DNA from: Paenimyroides baculatum
Lineage (GTDB): Bacteria > Bacteroidota > Bacteroidia > Flavobacteriales > Flavobacteriaceae
Direction of reading: 5' to 3'
Length of the DNA stretch: 64,000 nucleotides
Assembly (NCBI RefSeq): GCF_008629655.1
Contig: NZ_VWSG01000010.1
Location: forward strand, 1 to 64,000
The translations under genes and the position numbers were made by a program. Below, piece after piece: positions 38,912-48,141 of this stretch. Position 1 is the first letter of the stretch, and every line of letters begins with the position of its first letter. The notes below the pieces were generated by a model. That model saw nothing but the letters and a program-made list of their open reading frames with translations, made no database searches and was not told the origin of the DNA.

Positions 38912-40564
38912 TTATTTTACAATTAATTTATGCGTTTTCACTTCTTTATTTTTTAATGAAACTTTTAAAATATACGTAGCTTTTGCCAAACCATCAACCA
39001 AACCAATAGGTTCTTTACCCTGCAATACCAATTTTCCAGATAAATCATACAATTCCCATCTATTTAAAACCTCAGTTCCTACATCAATTGTAAATGAGTC
39101 TGTTGTTGGATTAGGAAAAACTTTTATATCATGATATACAACAGATATATTACTCTGCTCCCCTATTGTATAAATTTGTTTTTCTGCTGGGGGTGTCCAA
39201 TATCTTTTTGACGGTTTTGAAAAAGGACAATCTTCAATTACAGCCGTATAATTTGACCCTAAACCAATCTCTGTATCAGGAAGCAATAAAATATTGTTAC
39301 CTGCCCTCATATTAATATTTAAACTATTTACATTATAAGCCGCTTGCATTGTAATTGAGTTATTTGCATAATAGGTATAATTATTATTGATTTCAGGTGC
39401 AACCAATAAAATATCATTTACACACCCTGCATGCTCCGGAAACAACTGCGGAAGACCTTTTAATGATTTGTTTCCATTTAAAGAAAGTGCCGTTGCGTTT
39501 ATACTACAAGTAGCAAATGAATTTGGGTTTACAATTTGTGCCAAATCTAGAGCTCCATCGATAGCGATATAAATTTCGCCGTCTTTATTCCTTTGTATTT
39601 GCCCAGGATTTACCCCAGGCATTACTCCTGGTATTTGTTGAGTATTATTATTAATAATATCATACTTTACAAACAGACCATTGCCTGACGATTGAGTTGC
39701 CAAATACATAATTGTTCCATCTTCATTAAACTCCACGGTCTGCTCTGAATTTGCACTTGCGAACGATGTACCAAAACTTGATATTAACATTCCTGTATTA
39801 TTATCAAAACTATACACATCGCATTGACTAGCCAATAAATTATGTCCCATTCCCATTGCAACTATATAATCAAATCCAATTGGGTACGAAAGTTTTGGAG
39901 AAGCTTTTATATAATAACTTCTGTAAGGAAAAGAAGAAAATGGCAATAACGGACTAACAGCAGGTGTTGTATTAAGACCTGTGATATCAAATTGAAAAGC
40001 CAACAGATCAGTATGCGTTGGTATCAGTATCCAGAAATCTGTTCCATTAGCGTGAGGTACTGCCGTTACAGCACCTGTTGTTATGCTATTTCCGTTATTA
40101 TCTAAAACAGGGACATTTTTTACAGATGTATCTACATCGCCTAACGGCTGAAAATTTACACCCAGACTACCTAACGACATATCTACCACAGTATACGCTG
40201 TATATGACTGGTTATTGTACGAATCTGCAGTTGTGAATACATAATACCTGTCTTTATTTACCAAATCGCCGACAATAAGCGTTTGTGCGCTGTTTGCGGT
40301 ACCTGTTAAACCTGTTCCGTTAGGCATTATGTTATGGTCGCGATCCCAAATGGTGATGCCATCGGTATAAAAAAGTAAATTACCCTGAGCATCGCTTATG
40401 CTGCCACAGGCTTTGGGTGCACTCATGGCACTGTTGGTTAAAGCAACAGGAGTACCTGTAAAATTAACTGCAGCTTTGTCGCCAAAGTACCAATTGTCGT
40501 TTTCGCCCTGAGCGTAGGCAGAAAGCCCCAAGAACAGTATAAAAATTATATATATATTTTTCAT
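38912..40564 (-). CDS. Secreted protein with T9SS type A sorting domain
   Basis: Protein of 550 residues. A signal peptide (cleavage near AYAQ) leads into a segment NWYFGDKAAVNFTG and a beta-propeller-like repeat region (ACGSISDAQGNLLFYTDGITIWD) common in Bacteroidota surface proteins. The C-terminal ~75 residues form a T9SS sorting domain (VFPNPTTDSFTIDVG, YDLSGKLVLQ, ATYILKVSLKNK, ending HKLIVK). No enzyme motif was seen. It is 12 bases downstream of the next secreted-protein gene, so the two are co-transcribed. Confidence 0.85.
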   Translation of the reverse strand: MKNIYIIFILFLGLSAYAQGENDNWYFGDKAAVNFTGTPVALTNSAMSAPKACGSISDAQGNLLFYTDGITIWDRDHNIMPNGTGLTGTANSAQTLIVGDLVNKDRYYVFTTADSYNNQSYTAYTVVDMSLGSLGVNFQPLGDVDTSVKNVPVLDNNGNSITTGAVTAVPHANGTDFWILIPTHTDLLAFQFDITGLNTTPAVSPLLPFSSFPYRSYYIKASPKLSYPIGFDYIVAMGMGHNLLASQCDVYSFDNNTGMLISSFGTSFASANSEQTVEFNEDGTIMYLATQSSGNGLFVKYDIINNNTQQIPGVMPGVNPGQIQRNKDGEIYIAIDGALDLAQIVNPNSFATCSINATALSLNGNKSLKGLPQLFPEHAGCVNDILLVAPEINNNYTYYANNSITMQAAYNVNSLNINMRAGNNILLLPDTEIGLGSNYTAVIEDCPFSKPSKRYWTPPAEKQIYTIGEQSNISVVYHDIKVFPNPTTDSFTIDVGTEVLNRWELYDLSGKLVLQGKEPIGLVDGLAKATYILKVSLKNKEVKTHKLIVK

Positions 40565-40576
40565 AACGGTTCTTAT

Positions 40577-41311
40577 TTAGTTGTTTTTGCTTTCTAAAGC
40601 TTCTATGCGTTTTTGCAGTTCTATGCTGTAAAGGGTTAGTTCTTCTACTTTTTTAAGCAGTAAAATATTCATTTCTTTTAACTCTATACCGTTTGCAATA
40701 GCCTCTGCCGTTGTTGGTACTTCGGGTAAATGCCCGTTTTGTTTAATAAACTGTTCTACTTGGGTTAATGGCATTAAATTATAATCTGGTTCAAAAACAT
40801 AATCTGCCCAGCCGTTGTTTGCCGCAATATCTACCTTAATTTTCTCGGTACGTATGCCATTTTTTACAAACAAACGGTAATCTGCACAGTCTGCACAGTC
40901 TAGAATTTTATCTGTACCTATACCTATTTTTTCTTTTGCAACCACAAATGTTTTATTAACGATAGACCCTAAATACAAACCTGATGTTTGTGTTGTTATT
41001 GTACCTGATCCAAATGGATTAGGTGCTGTATAATTAATAGCTCTAGTAGCGATTTTATGTGTAGCTGCACCTCCTAATATTATACTTGAATAAAAATTAA
41101 TGTCTAAATCAGCATGCAGTAAAGCATTAGGATTAGTCAAACCTATGGTTGAAAAAACATTTAGATTATCATCTGTTTTTGTAGTATTAATACTCACCTT
41201 ACCCGTTCGTGAAATATTACTTGTAGTGTTGTTTGTACCTGTCCATTGTTGTGCAAACATTAAAGAAGACCCCATAAGGGTTAAGGCCAATGTAAAAATT
41301 TTGTTTTTCAT
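40577..41311 (-). CDS. Secreted protein with C-terminal tail-fibre/S74-like coiled region
   Basis: Protein of 244 residues with a signal peptide (cleavage near LMFAQ). The middle is Gly/Thr/Asn-rich strands. The C-terminal part (DYVFEPDYNLMPLTQVEQFIKQNGHLPEVPTTAEAIANGIELKEMNILLLKKVEELTLY) is a block I know from many Bacteroidota secreted proteins, where it resembles the trimerising tail of phage fibre proteins. A CxxCxxC-like DCADCADY sits near residue 142. The precise function is unknown. Confidence 0.75.
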   Translation of the reverse strand: MKNKIFTLALTLMGSSLMFAQQWTGTNNTTSNISRTGKVSINTTKTDDNLNVFSTIGLTNPNALLHADLDINFYSSIILGGAATHKIATRAINYTAPNPFGSGTITTQTSGLYLGSIVNKTFVVAKEKIGIGTDKILDCADCADYRLFVKNGIRTEKIKVDIAANNGWADYVFEPDYNLMPLTQVEQFIKQNGHLPEVPTTAEAIANGIELKEMNILLLKKVEELTLYSIELQKRIEALESKNN

Positions 41312-41431
41312 GTTAAAAAATGTATTTTAAGTTAAGTATTATAAATATACATTTTATATTAACATAAATTAACATTTTATAAAGTTTAATAAATATTTTA
41401 AACTTTATATTCTTTAAAAAATACAAATAAA

Positions 41432-41457
41432 AAACGCTGCTATAATAAGCAGCGTTT
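41432..41457 (-). terminator. Terminator of the lipoprotein gene
   Basis: A 9-bp stem (41432-41440 with 41449-41457) is followed on the minus strand by a T-run, 25 bases past the lipoprotein stop. Confidence 0.85.
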
Positions 41458-41481
41458 GTAAACATTAAATATTAGACTCTA

Positions 41482-42420
41482 TTATTTTACAATTTTAAAG
41501 TTTTTGATTTGACTTTGATTTAAAATTTTTGCTTTACTAATATCTAACTTTTTAAAGTTAGCACCTTTAGCTTTTTTATTCCAAAGCACTGCTTGAGTAG
41601 CGTAATTTCCATTCCAAAATAATTCTGCTAAATTTCCGCTATTAGCACCTGTAGCCTTGCTTGTATAGTTAGCCGTTCCAGCTTTTGTAGGATTTGTTTG
41701 AGGAACAGCATTACCTGTAGACTCAAAGTTCAAATCCATATTTGTGATTGTAAATGGTGCCGCGCCATTTATTTCAACCGAACCACCAATAACCTCTACT
41801 TGTGTAGCTTGAAAAGGATACGTTATAGATGTACCATTGAAAGGAACTAATATTTCAAGTGTATAAACATCTGTCGCAGTTCCTAAATTTGTACCATTGA
41901 AATTAATCAACTGCCAGTTTAATGCAGGTGTGACCCCATCGGACATTGTTATAGTTGGAATTTGGACATTACCAGTTTGCTGATCCACCTGCGCATTTAA
42001 TACAAAAAATGTTGTATCAAGATTATATGATGTACCTGCGTAATCAATTCTATTACCTGTAGGCTCTACCGGTTCTTCGTCTTCTAAAACGGTAAATTTA
42101 AAGTTGGCTGTAAAATTGTCCATAGTTGCTACTACAGAATGCGAACCTGTTTTGTGAGGTGTATAAGTATTACCTTTAATTTCGGTACCGTTTACTTTAA
42201 ATTTGGTGGTAGATGTAACATCTACACTATTTAACATAGCGGTAAATACAAACTTATCACCAACGTATTTAGCTTCGGTTGCATTGCTGTGCTCTGCAGT
42301 AAACTTTTGTTCTTCCGGTTTTTCAGGACCGTTTTGACCTGTACCATTGTCAACATACTCTACACATGAATTAAAACTTATTAATGCCAGTAGAAAAAAG
42401 AGTAGTTTATTAATTTTCAT
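41482..42420 (-). CDS. Hypothetical lipoprotein
   Basis: Protein of 312 residues with a lipoprotein signal (MKINKLLFFLLALISFNSC, lipid Cys19). An Ig-like segment spans about residues 40-115 (FKVNGTEIKGNTYTPHKTGSHSVVATMDNFTANFKFTVLE), followed by strands rich in Thr and Asn. It lacks a T9SS sorting domain, so outer-membrane anchoring by lipid is expected. It sits upstream of two other secreted proteins but has its own terminator. Confidence 0.75.
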   Translation of the reverse strand: MKINKLLFFLLALISFNSCVEYVDNGTGQNGPEKPEEQKFTAEHSNATEAKYVGDKFVFTAMLNSVDVTSTTKFKVNGTEIKGNTYTPHKTGSHSVVATMDNFTANFKFTVLEDEEPVEPTGNRIDYAGTSYNLDTTFFVLNAQVDQQTGNVQIPTITMSDGVTPALNWQLINFNGTNLGTATDVYTLEILVPFNGTSITYPFQATQVEVIGGSVEINGAAPFTITNMDLNFESTGNAVPQTNPTKAGTANYTSKATGANSGNLAELFWNGNYATQAVLWNKKAKGANFKKLDISKAKILNQSQIKNFKIVK

Positions 42421-42498
42421 AAAGTAATTGTTTTAAATATTTGTAATTAAACCCCTAAAGTATAAAAAAAAAGTATTGCTGTTAAAAAATTAACACAT

Positions 42499-42993
42499 TT
42501 ATTTTTTATTTCTTTTAATATTTTGTTTCTTTTTTAATCGGGCAATAGTATCGTCTATCAATTGTTTACTTTCTACATCGTAATAATGCAGATACAGTTT
42601 CTTTGCCAACTTAAGTGCTGTTTTTATATGTAGTTGTCTTTCATGCAAATGAACTTCTGTAAGTTTTATAATTAAAACATCTATTCCTTTTATTTTCAAA
42701 GCAAAAGCAATAAGCTTTTCGGCTTCTGTGTAATCTTCGTTCTTTAAAAGGGTTTCAATGTAATGCGGATACACTTCTACCGCATTTAAATCTACACTTA
42801 TTGCTTTTTGAAAGTATGTTTTAGCTTCATCGTACTGCTTAAACTGCTCTGTCAAAAATCTACCGTACAAACAAAGTGTTTGGGTATTGTTTTCGTTATA
42901 AGACAAGGCGTATTCCAATGATGTTAAGGTATCTTCTAAACTATATGGGTAATTATCTAATGCCTGTACTAAATATATATCGATTGATTTCAT
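42499..42993 (-). CDS. Tetratricopeptide-repeat protein
   Basis: Cytoplasmic protein of 164 residues built from TPR-like helical pairs (for example TLCLYGRFLTEQFKQYDEAKTYFQKAISVDLNAVEVYPHYIETLLKNEDYTEAEKLI), with a basic C-terminal tail. It probably mediates protein contacts; the partner is unknown. It stands alone between the lipoprotein and DUF4230 genes. Confidence 0.8.
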   Translation of the reverse strand: MKSIDIYLVQALDNYPYSLEDTLTSLEYALSYNENNTQTLCLYGRFLTEQFKQYDEAKTYFQKAISVDLNAVEVYPHYIETLLKNEDYTEAEKLIAFALKIKGIDVLIIKLTEVHLHERQLHIKTALKLAKKLYLHYYDVESKQLIDDTIARLKKKQNIKRNKK

Positions 42994-43053
42994 TTTTAAA
43001 TTTGATTGATTTTGTGCGAATTTTTTGCACTTGAAAATATTCTATTAACTAAA

Positions 43054-43080
43054 AAAGCCCGAAGATAAACTCCGAGCTTT
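43054..43080 (-). terminator. Terminator downstream of the DUF4230 gene
   Basis: A stem of about 10 bp including G-T pairs (43054-43063 with 43071-43080) is followed on the minus strand by six T. It lies 150 bases past the DUF4230 stop, leaving room for the small frame at 43104-43223. Confidence 0.7.
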
Positions 43081-43103
43081 ATGATTTTTCTAATAAAAAA
43101 TTT

Positions 43104-43223
43104 CTACGAAAAATATATACCACGAAGATTATGCACCGGATTTACCAGCGGGCAAGCACCAAAAGTGTTCATTCTTAACATCATATCTTCAATTATTAAG
43201 TGATTAATATTCAGCAAATACAC
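43104..43223 (-). CDS. Possible small ORF (39 codons) after the DUF4230 gene
   Basis: A GTG at 43223, 10 bases past the DUF4230 stop, opens a 39-codon frame ending at TAG 43104-43106, just before the terminator. The peptide contains MNTFGACPLVNPVHNLRGIY, which looks more protein-like than random AT-rich sequence. ATGs inside would give about 26 residues. It could also be a remnant of a lost gene or a non-coding 3' region. Confidence 0.25.
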   Translation of the reverse strand: MYLLNINHLIIEDMMLRMNTFGACPLVNPVHNLRGIYFS

Positions 43224-43232
43224 TGATTTATT

Positions 43233-43853
43233 TTACAACTGTATCAATTCATTAAAATCGGCAGTATTTGTAATGGTTTCGTCCTGATATTTAAGCGTCC
43301 AACCTAAAGACTGCGTTACCACCAAAAACTTACTCAATTCGCTTACCAACCGGTTTTTTGCATTTGCCTGAATGTTCGATTTCATTATTTTTTCATGAAA
43401 CTGTTTTTTTACACTTTCCTGAATGGTATTGTAATCGTTACCCTTAAAGGCATTGAACCGAGATTCTTCTACATCATAAATCTTAATATCTGGATTTATC
43501 TTTATTTCTTCTTTCGGAATAAACGTGATTTTTACGATTTTGTTTGCTTCATCCACCGCGTATTCCAACTTTGATAAATCATACATAATCTGTACATCGG
43601 CATTAACGACCACCAACGCTTTTTTATCAAAACTCATTAAATTCATAAACGATTTCTCGTCTTTATAATTGTAAATCTGCGATATTTTAGCTTCGTTCAC
43701 CACCAGTTTACTAACGTTTTTCATTTGCTGCTGAATCAGTTCGGTATCAGGCAACACTTCGTTCTTTTTATCTACTTTTCGCATGATAAAAAAGGTAAGC
43801 AGGCTGCCTAAAGCAACACAGATCAGGGCAAATATTAAGGCTTTTTTTGTCAT
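43233..43853 (-). CDS. DUF4230 family membrane-anchored protein
   Basis: Protein of 206 residues with one N-terminal membrane segment (LIFALICVALGSLLTFFIM, about residues 5-23). The rest matches the DUF4230 pattern (LVVNEAKISQIYNYKD, then ALVVVNADVQIMYDLSKLEY). The function is unknown; the soluble part should face the periplasm. It lies one base from the GSCFA gene stop and is surely co-transcribed with it. Confidence 0.85.
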   Translation of the reverse strand: MTKKALIFALICVALGSLLTFFIMRKVDKKNEVLPDTELIQQQMKNVSKLVVNEAKISQIYNYKDEKSFMNLMSFDKKALVVVNADVQIMYDLSKLEYAVDEANKIVKITFIPKEEIKINPDIKIYDVEESRFNAFKGNDYNTIQESVKKQFHEKIMKSNIQANAKNRLVSELSKFLVVTQSLGWTLKYQDETITNTADFNELIQL

Positions 43854-43854
43854 A

Positions 43855-44808
43855 TTATCTAAAATTCATAAATGGATATTCTTCCAGCAAATCATCCAAT
43901 TTTAATGCCAGTTTATCTAAAAACTGCTGATGCGCTTCGGTGTATGGATTAAACGGACGGTGCGCCAAACCTTTCTGAACCTCATCGACTTTTTTCATGG
44001 TTGGTAAAATTTCCGGATCGATGCAATTCTGAACGAACGATTCCCAGATATAACCAACCGCCAATTCGTTTGGATGGATCATATCCTTGCCGTAAAAGCG
44101 ATAATCCCGTAATTCGTCCATAATTATTTCGTACGAAGGAAAATAATAGTTCAAACTTTGATTTTCATGCAAATGTTGATGCAATGCAGCAATTAAATGC
44201 GCTTTACTACGTTGATTTTCCACAAAACCATCTTTAATATGACGAACCGGCGAAATGGCGTAAATAATCTGAAGGTTTGGATTGATCTGACGTAAACCTG
44301 CTTCGATCTGAAAAATTGCCTGCTGACAATCGGTTATCGACAATAATTCTTTATGAAATTTCTGTTGTGGAATTTTATGGCAGTTTGCCACAATTTCGTT
44401 GGTTTCAATAAATCGATAAACCCACGCAGTTCCTAACGTTACAATAAAATGCGACGCTTGTTCTATATCATTTCTAAAACTAGATATTTTCTGATTCAAT
44501 GCATCAATAATATCTTCTTGTTCCAATTCATTTAAATCGGAATGCGCATGGAAACAACTCCATATTTCGTTATGAAGAAAAACATCAGTTTCCGAAAAAA
44601 CTTTATTATTTACCGCATATTGCACAAGGTTCGAAATTGCCTGCGGATGAAACAAAATTCCCAACGGATTCACCGTATTTACAAACTGATACTGCTTAAA
44701 TCGCTGTGCCATATTTACGGCAAAACAACTGCCCACACTGACAATTTTTGAGTAGTATTTGATTTTGTTGTTTAATGGCTGAATGGGAACCAAGGTTTGT
44801 AACTGCAT
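43855..44808 (-). CDS. GSCFA domain-containing protein
   Basis: Protein of 317 residues named for its motif: here IVSVGSCFAVNMAQRFKQ near residue 25. GSCFA proteins are relatives of SGNH/GDSL hydrolases, and the later blocks FIVTLGTAWVYRF, IIYAISPVRHIKDGF and DMIHPNELAVGYIW agree with that fold and supply candidate Asp/His residues. The substrate is unknown. It is co-transcribed with the DUF4230 gene downstream and starts 21 bases after the ABM-domain gene. Confidence 0.9.
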   Translation of the reverse strand: MQLQTLVPIQPLNNKIKYYSKIVSVGSCFAVNMAQRFKQYQFVNTVNPLGILFHPQAISNLVQYAVNNKVFSETDVFLHNEIWSCFHAHSDLNELEQEDIIDALNQKISSFRNDIEQASHFIVTLGTAWVYRFIETNEIVANCHKIPQQKFHKELLSITDCQQAIFQIEAGLRQINPNLQIIYAISPVRHIKDGFVENQRSKAHLIAALHQHLHENQSLNYYFPSYEIIMDELRDYRFYGKDMIHPNELAVGYIWESFVQNCIDPEILPTMKKVDEVQKGLAHRPFNPYTEAHQQFLDKLALKLDDLLEEYPFMNFR

Positions 44809-44829
44809 TTTTTTCTGTAAAATTACAAA

Positions 44830-45189
44830 CTATCTTTTAAAGTAAGCCGTCATATCTTCGCCGCTTTTTTGTTCCAGCGTATAATCATCGCACGAATACA
44901 TGTGAATTCCTTCAAAAATTACGTTTGGACCTTCTATGACCATTTCGTCGGCTTCTTGTAAAAAAGCCTTTAAGATAAGTCCTTTTTTATGTTCTTCGTA
45001 GGCTTCTTTAGATTCGAATATTTTTAGATTTAAGAATTTATTCGGATCGATCTGATCAATCATATTGGTTACATGCAAAGTTCCCAATTCGTTTTGCACC
45101 AAAGCATCGGCTTCTTTTCGAACCAGATTAAAAAACGATTCTCTTTTATCAGGAAAGACGCGGTATGCTACAATTACTACATATCTCAT
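44830..45189 (-). CDS. Antibiotic biosynthesis monooxygenase (ABM)-like domain protein
   Basis: Dimeric alpha+beta barrel protein of 119 residues (MRYVVIVAYRVFPDKRESFFNLVRKEADAL, then NLKIFESKEAYEEHKK), as in quinol or haem-related monooxygenases and YgiN-like proteins; substrate unknown. The open frame reaches 45303, but that stretch is the alaS terminator and a dispersed repeat, so the ATG at 45189 was chosen. Confidence 0.85.
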   Translation of the reverse strand: MRYVVIVAYRVFPDKRESFFNLVRKEADALVQNELGTLHVTNMIDQIDPNKFLNLKIFESKEAYEEHKKGLILKAFLQEADEMVIEGPNVIFEGIHMYSCDDYTLEQKSGEDMTAYFKR

Positions 45190-45233
45190 AACTTGAATTT
45201 TTATTTTAAAGTTACGAATTTGATGTAAAAAGA

Positions 45234-45261
45234 AAAAGAGGAAAATTAACTTTCCTCTTTT
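45234..45261 (-). terminator. Terminator of alaS
   Basis: An 11-bp stem (45234-45244 with 45251-45261) is followed on the minus strand by a T-run, 65 bases past the alaS stop. Confidence 0.85.
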
Positions 45262-45278
45262 AAAATATGATAACTTAA

Positions 45279-45306
45279 TGAGATGCTGAAACAAGTTCAG
45301 CATGAC
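45279..45306 (-). repeat. Dispersed flavobacterial palindromic repeat, copy downstream of alaS
   Basis: The minus strand opens with GTCATGCTGAAC and closes with CAGCATCTCA, a 28-base unit with an internal 8-bp perfect inverted repeat (ATGCTGAA/TTCAGCAT). In translation it gives the familiar junk peptide VMLNLFQHLI. It begins 19 bases past the alaS stop. A related copy lies inside alaS. Confidence 0.75.
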
Positions 45307-45325
45307 AACTGTGTATTTTCAATCT

Positions 45326-47974
45326 TTATTTCACAAAATTCACGGCATTTGCAACTGCTTCTGTTATTCCTGCAGCATTTTTACCGCCGGCTGTAGCAAA
45401 AAACGCTTGTCCGCCGCCGCCGCCTTGAATGTATTTACCTAATTCACGAACAATTTGTCCGGCATTTAAGCCTTTGGTTTCTGTAATTTCTTTTGAAACA
45501 TAAGCAGTCAACATTGGTTTATCATCGGTAACTGTTCCAAACAAAATAAAGAAATTGTTTGCGGCTCCACCAATTTCGTAAGCCAGATCTTTAGCTCCGT
45601 TTGCATCTAAATCAACCTGTTTTGCCAAAAATTTCACCCCGTTTATTTCTTGAACATCCTTAAGCAAATCGCCTTTTAAACCTTTTGCTTTTTCTTTCAG
45701 CAATTGCTCTAACTGCTTTTTAAGCTTGATATTTTCGTCTTGTAACGACTGAACCGCTTTCATGGTATCCTGCGGATTTTTCAACGCTTCTTTAATCTCT
45801 TTCAAAGTAGCTTCCTGATGGTTGTAAAAATCCTGAACAGCATCGCCCGTTATCGCTTCAATACGGCGGATTCCTGCAGCTACAGCACTTTCCGAAACAA
45901 TTTTAAATGCCCAAATATCGGCAGTGTTTTGTACGTGAATACCACCACACAATTCCATAGAATTGCCAAACTTAATTGCACGAACGGTATCGCCGTATTT
46001 TTCGCCAAACAACGCCATTACACCTTCTTCTATCGCCTGTTTAAACGGAATATCTCTACGCTCGATTAAAGGCAACTGTTCCTGAATGCGTGCGTTTACA
46101 AAAGCTTCAACTTGCTGTAATTCCTCATCGGTAACTTTTGCGAAATGAGAAAAATCAAAACGCAAATAATTCGGAGCAACCAACGATCCTTTTTGCTCTA
46201 CATGCGTTCCTAAAACTGTACGCAATGCCTGATGCAACAAGTGGGTTGCCGAGTGGTTTTTAGATGATTTTCCTCGTAAATCGGTATTTACTTTTGCCAT
46301 AAAAACCGCCTGTAAATTCTCTGGCAACTGCTTGGTAAAATGTAAAATTAGGTTGTTTTCTTTTTTAGTATCGATGATTTCAATGGTTTCATTTGCTGAT
46401 ACCAAAACACCTTTATCGCCAACCTGACCACCACCTTCGGCATAAAACGGCGTATGATCCAAAACAATCTGATACAATGTACCATCTTTTTTAGATTCTA
46501 CTTTACGAATGCGCGTGATTTTTACTTCGTTTTCAACCTTATCGTAACCTTCAAAAGTTTCCACATTTCCTTCGATCAACACATTCCAGTCGTCTTTAGA
46601 AATTTCAGACGCTGCACGCGAACGGTCTTTTTGTGCTTTCATAGCAGCATCGAAACCAGCTTCATCTAAATCATATCCTTTCTCACGTAAAATCAATGCT
46701 GTTAAATCAATTGGAAATCCAAAAGTATCGTACAATTCAAAAGCTTTTGCTCCTTCAACAATTTTACCTTCTGTTTTTTCGATCACAGAATCTAACAAAT
46801 GTAAACCTTGATCCAACGTTCTTAAGAAAGACGCTTCTTCTTCTTTAATTACGTTTTTAACCAAGTCTTTTTGCGATACGATTTCTGGAAAGAATTGTCC
46901 CATTTGAGCTGATAATACATCAACCAACTGATAAATAAATGGTTCTTTTGTTCCTAAAAACGTAAACCCGTAACGAATTGCTCTACGTAAAATACGACGT
47001 ATTACGTAACCCGCACCGTTATTTGACGGCAACTGACCATCGGCAATAGCGAAAGCCACCGCACGCACGTGATCTACAATTACACGAATGGCAATATTGG
47101 TTTTATTTTGTTCCTGAGATTCTTCACTATCGTTCAGAATGACATCATTTGTTGTATATTTTTTACCGGTAATTTCTTCCACCTTTGCAATAAGCGGTGT
47201 AAAAACATCGGTATCGTAGTTTGACGTAACATCTTGCATTGCCATACACAAACGTTCAAAACCCATTCCGGTATCAACGTGTTTTGCAGGCAGTTTTTCT
47301 AACGATCCATCGGCTTTACGGTTAAATTCCATAAATACGTTATTCCAGATTTCAACAACCTGTGGATGATCTGCATTTACAAGAGTTCTACCTGAAACTT
47401 CGGCTCTTTCGGTTTCCGGACGTAAATCCACATGAATTTCAGAACATGGCCCACATGGTCCCTGATCGCCCATTTCCCAGAAATTATCTTTTTTGTTTCC
47501 AAGAATAATTCGGTCTTCGGCAACATATTGTTTCCATAAATCCCAAGCTTCCTGATCAAACGGAACATTTTCTGCATCGTTTCCTTCGAAAACCGACACA
47601 TACAAACGGTCTTTATCGATCTTTAATTCTTCGGTTAAAAATTCCCAAGCCCACGCAATTGCTTCTTTCTTAAAATAATCGCCAAAAGACCAGTTACCCA
47701 ACATTTCGAACATGGTGTGATGGTAGGTATCAAAACCTACATCTTCCAAATCGTTATGCTTGCCCGAAACACGCAAACACTTCTGCGTATCGGCAATTCG
47801 GTTGCTTTTTGGCGTGGCGTTTCCTAAAAAATACTCTTTAAACTGCGCCATTCCCGAGTTGTTAAACATTAGGGTTGGATCGTCTTTTAAAACAATTGGT
47901 GCCGACGGAACAATTAAATGTCCTTTGCTTTCAAAAAAATCAAGAAATTTTTTTCTGATATCTTGTGATTTCAT
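45326..47974 (-). CDS. alaS: Alanyl-tRNA synthetase
   Basis: Charges tRNA-Ala and edits misacylated tRNA; 882 residues. The class II catalytic domain is at about 1-270 and the tRNA-recognition domain follows ([22 protein letters not shown]). The editing domain has [10 protein letters not shown] and CGGIHV, and the C-terminal C-Ala domain has [19 protein letters not shown]. Residues about 276-291 ([12 protein letters not shown] and flanks) are encoded by a dispersed repeat inserted in frame, which is unusual for such a conserved enzyme. A TAGTTTTG -7 element lies at 48000-48007. Confidence 0.97.
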   Translation of the reverse strand: MKSQDIRKKFLDFFESKGHLIVPSAPIVLKDDPTLMFNNSGMAQFKEYFLGNATPKSNRIADTQKCLRVSGKHNDLEDVGFDTYHHTMFEMLGNWSFGDYFKKEAIAWAWEFLTEELKIDKDRLYVSVFEGNDAENVPFDQEAWDLWKQYVAEDRIILGNKKDNFWEMGDQGPCGPCSEIHVDLRPETERAEVSGRTLVNADHPQVVEIWNNVFMEFNRKADGSLEKLPAKHVDTGMGFERLCMAMQDVTSNYDTDVFTPLIAKVEEITGKKYTTNDVILNDSEESQEQNKTNIAIRVIVDHVRAVAFAIADGQLPSNNGAGYVIRRILRRAIRYGFTFLGTKEPFIYQLVDVLSAQMGQFFPEIVSQKDLVKNVIKEEEASFLRTLDQGLHLLDSVIEKTEGKIVEGAKAFELYDTFGFPIDLTALILREKGYDLDEAGFDAAMKAQKDRSRAASEISKDDWNVLIEGNVETFEGYDKVENEVKITRIRKVESKKDGTLYQIVLDHTPFYAEGGGQVGDKGVLVSANETIEIIDTKKENNLILHFTKQLPENLQAVFMAKVNTDLRGKSSKNHSATHLLHQALRTVLGTHVEQKGSLVAPNYLRFDFSHFAKVTDEELQQVEAFVNARIQEQLPLIERRDIPFKQAIEEGVMALFGEKYGDTVRAIKFGNSMELCGGIHVQNTADIWAFKIVSESAVAAGIRRIEAITGDAVQDFYNHQEATLKEIKEALKNPQDTMKAVQSLQDENIKLKKQLEQLLKEKAKGLKGDLLKDVQEINGVKFLAKQVDLDANGAKDLAYEIGGAANNFFILFGTVTDDKPMLTAYVSKEITETKGLNAGQIVRELGKYIQGGGGGQAFFATAGGKNAAGITEAVANAVNFVK
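47115..47143 (-). repeat. Dispersed flavobacterial repeat inserted in frame in alaS
   Basis: The minus strand opens with GTCATTCTGAAC and closes with GAAGAATCTCA, a 29-base unit of the same family as the copy at 45279-45306 (shared ends GTCATxCTGAAC and ATCTCA). It encodes [10 protein letters not shown], a peptide I know from translated copies of this repeat, at about residues 278-287 of AlaS. Confidence 0.75.
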
Positions 47975-47999
47975 TCGATATATTAAATTATGAATCGTT

Positions 48000-48007
48000 C
48001 AAAACTA
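48000..48007 (-). promoter_or_regulatory. -7 promoter element of alaS
   Basis: The minus strand reads TAGTTTTG (TAnnTTTG), 26-34 bases before the ATG. A 7-bp inverted repeat (48008-48014 with 48018-48024) lies directly upstream, where the -33 region should be; no ideally spaced TTG was seen. Confidence 0.45.
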
Positions 48008-48141
48008 ACACTTTAAAAAAGTGTACATAAGTTGCAAAAATAGTGTTTTTTAAAAGATTTTTTGTTGTTCGCAGGAACTTTTTGCCAATGCGTAAACTTA
48101 TTAGAAAAATTGTATATTAGCATAAGCAAAATTTGAAGATA

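Noticed and set aside
45190..45303. N-terminal extension of the ABM-domain protein (MLNLFQHLI...)
   Set aside because: It is made of the alaS terminator and a dispersed repeat; the ATG at 45189 gives the normal family length.
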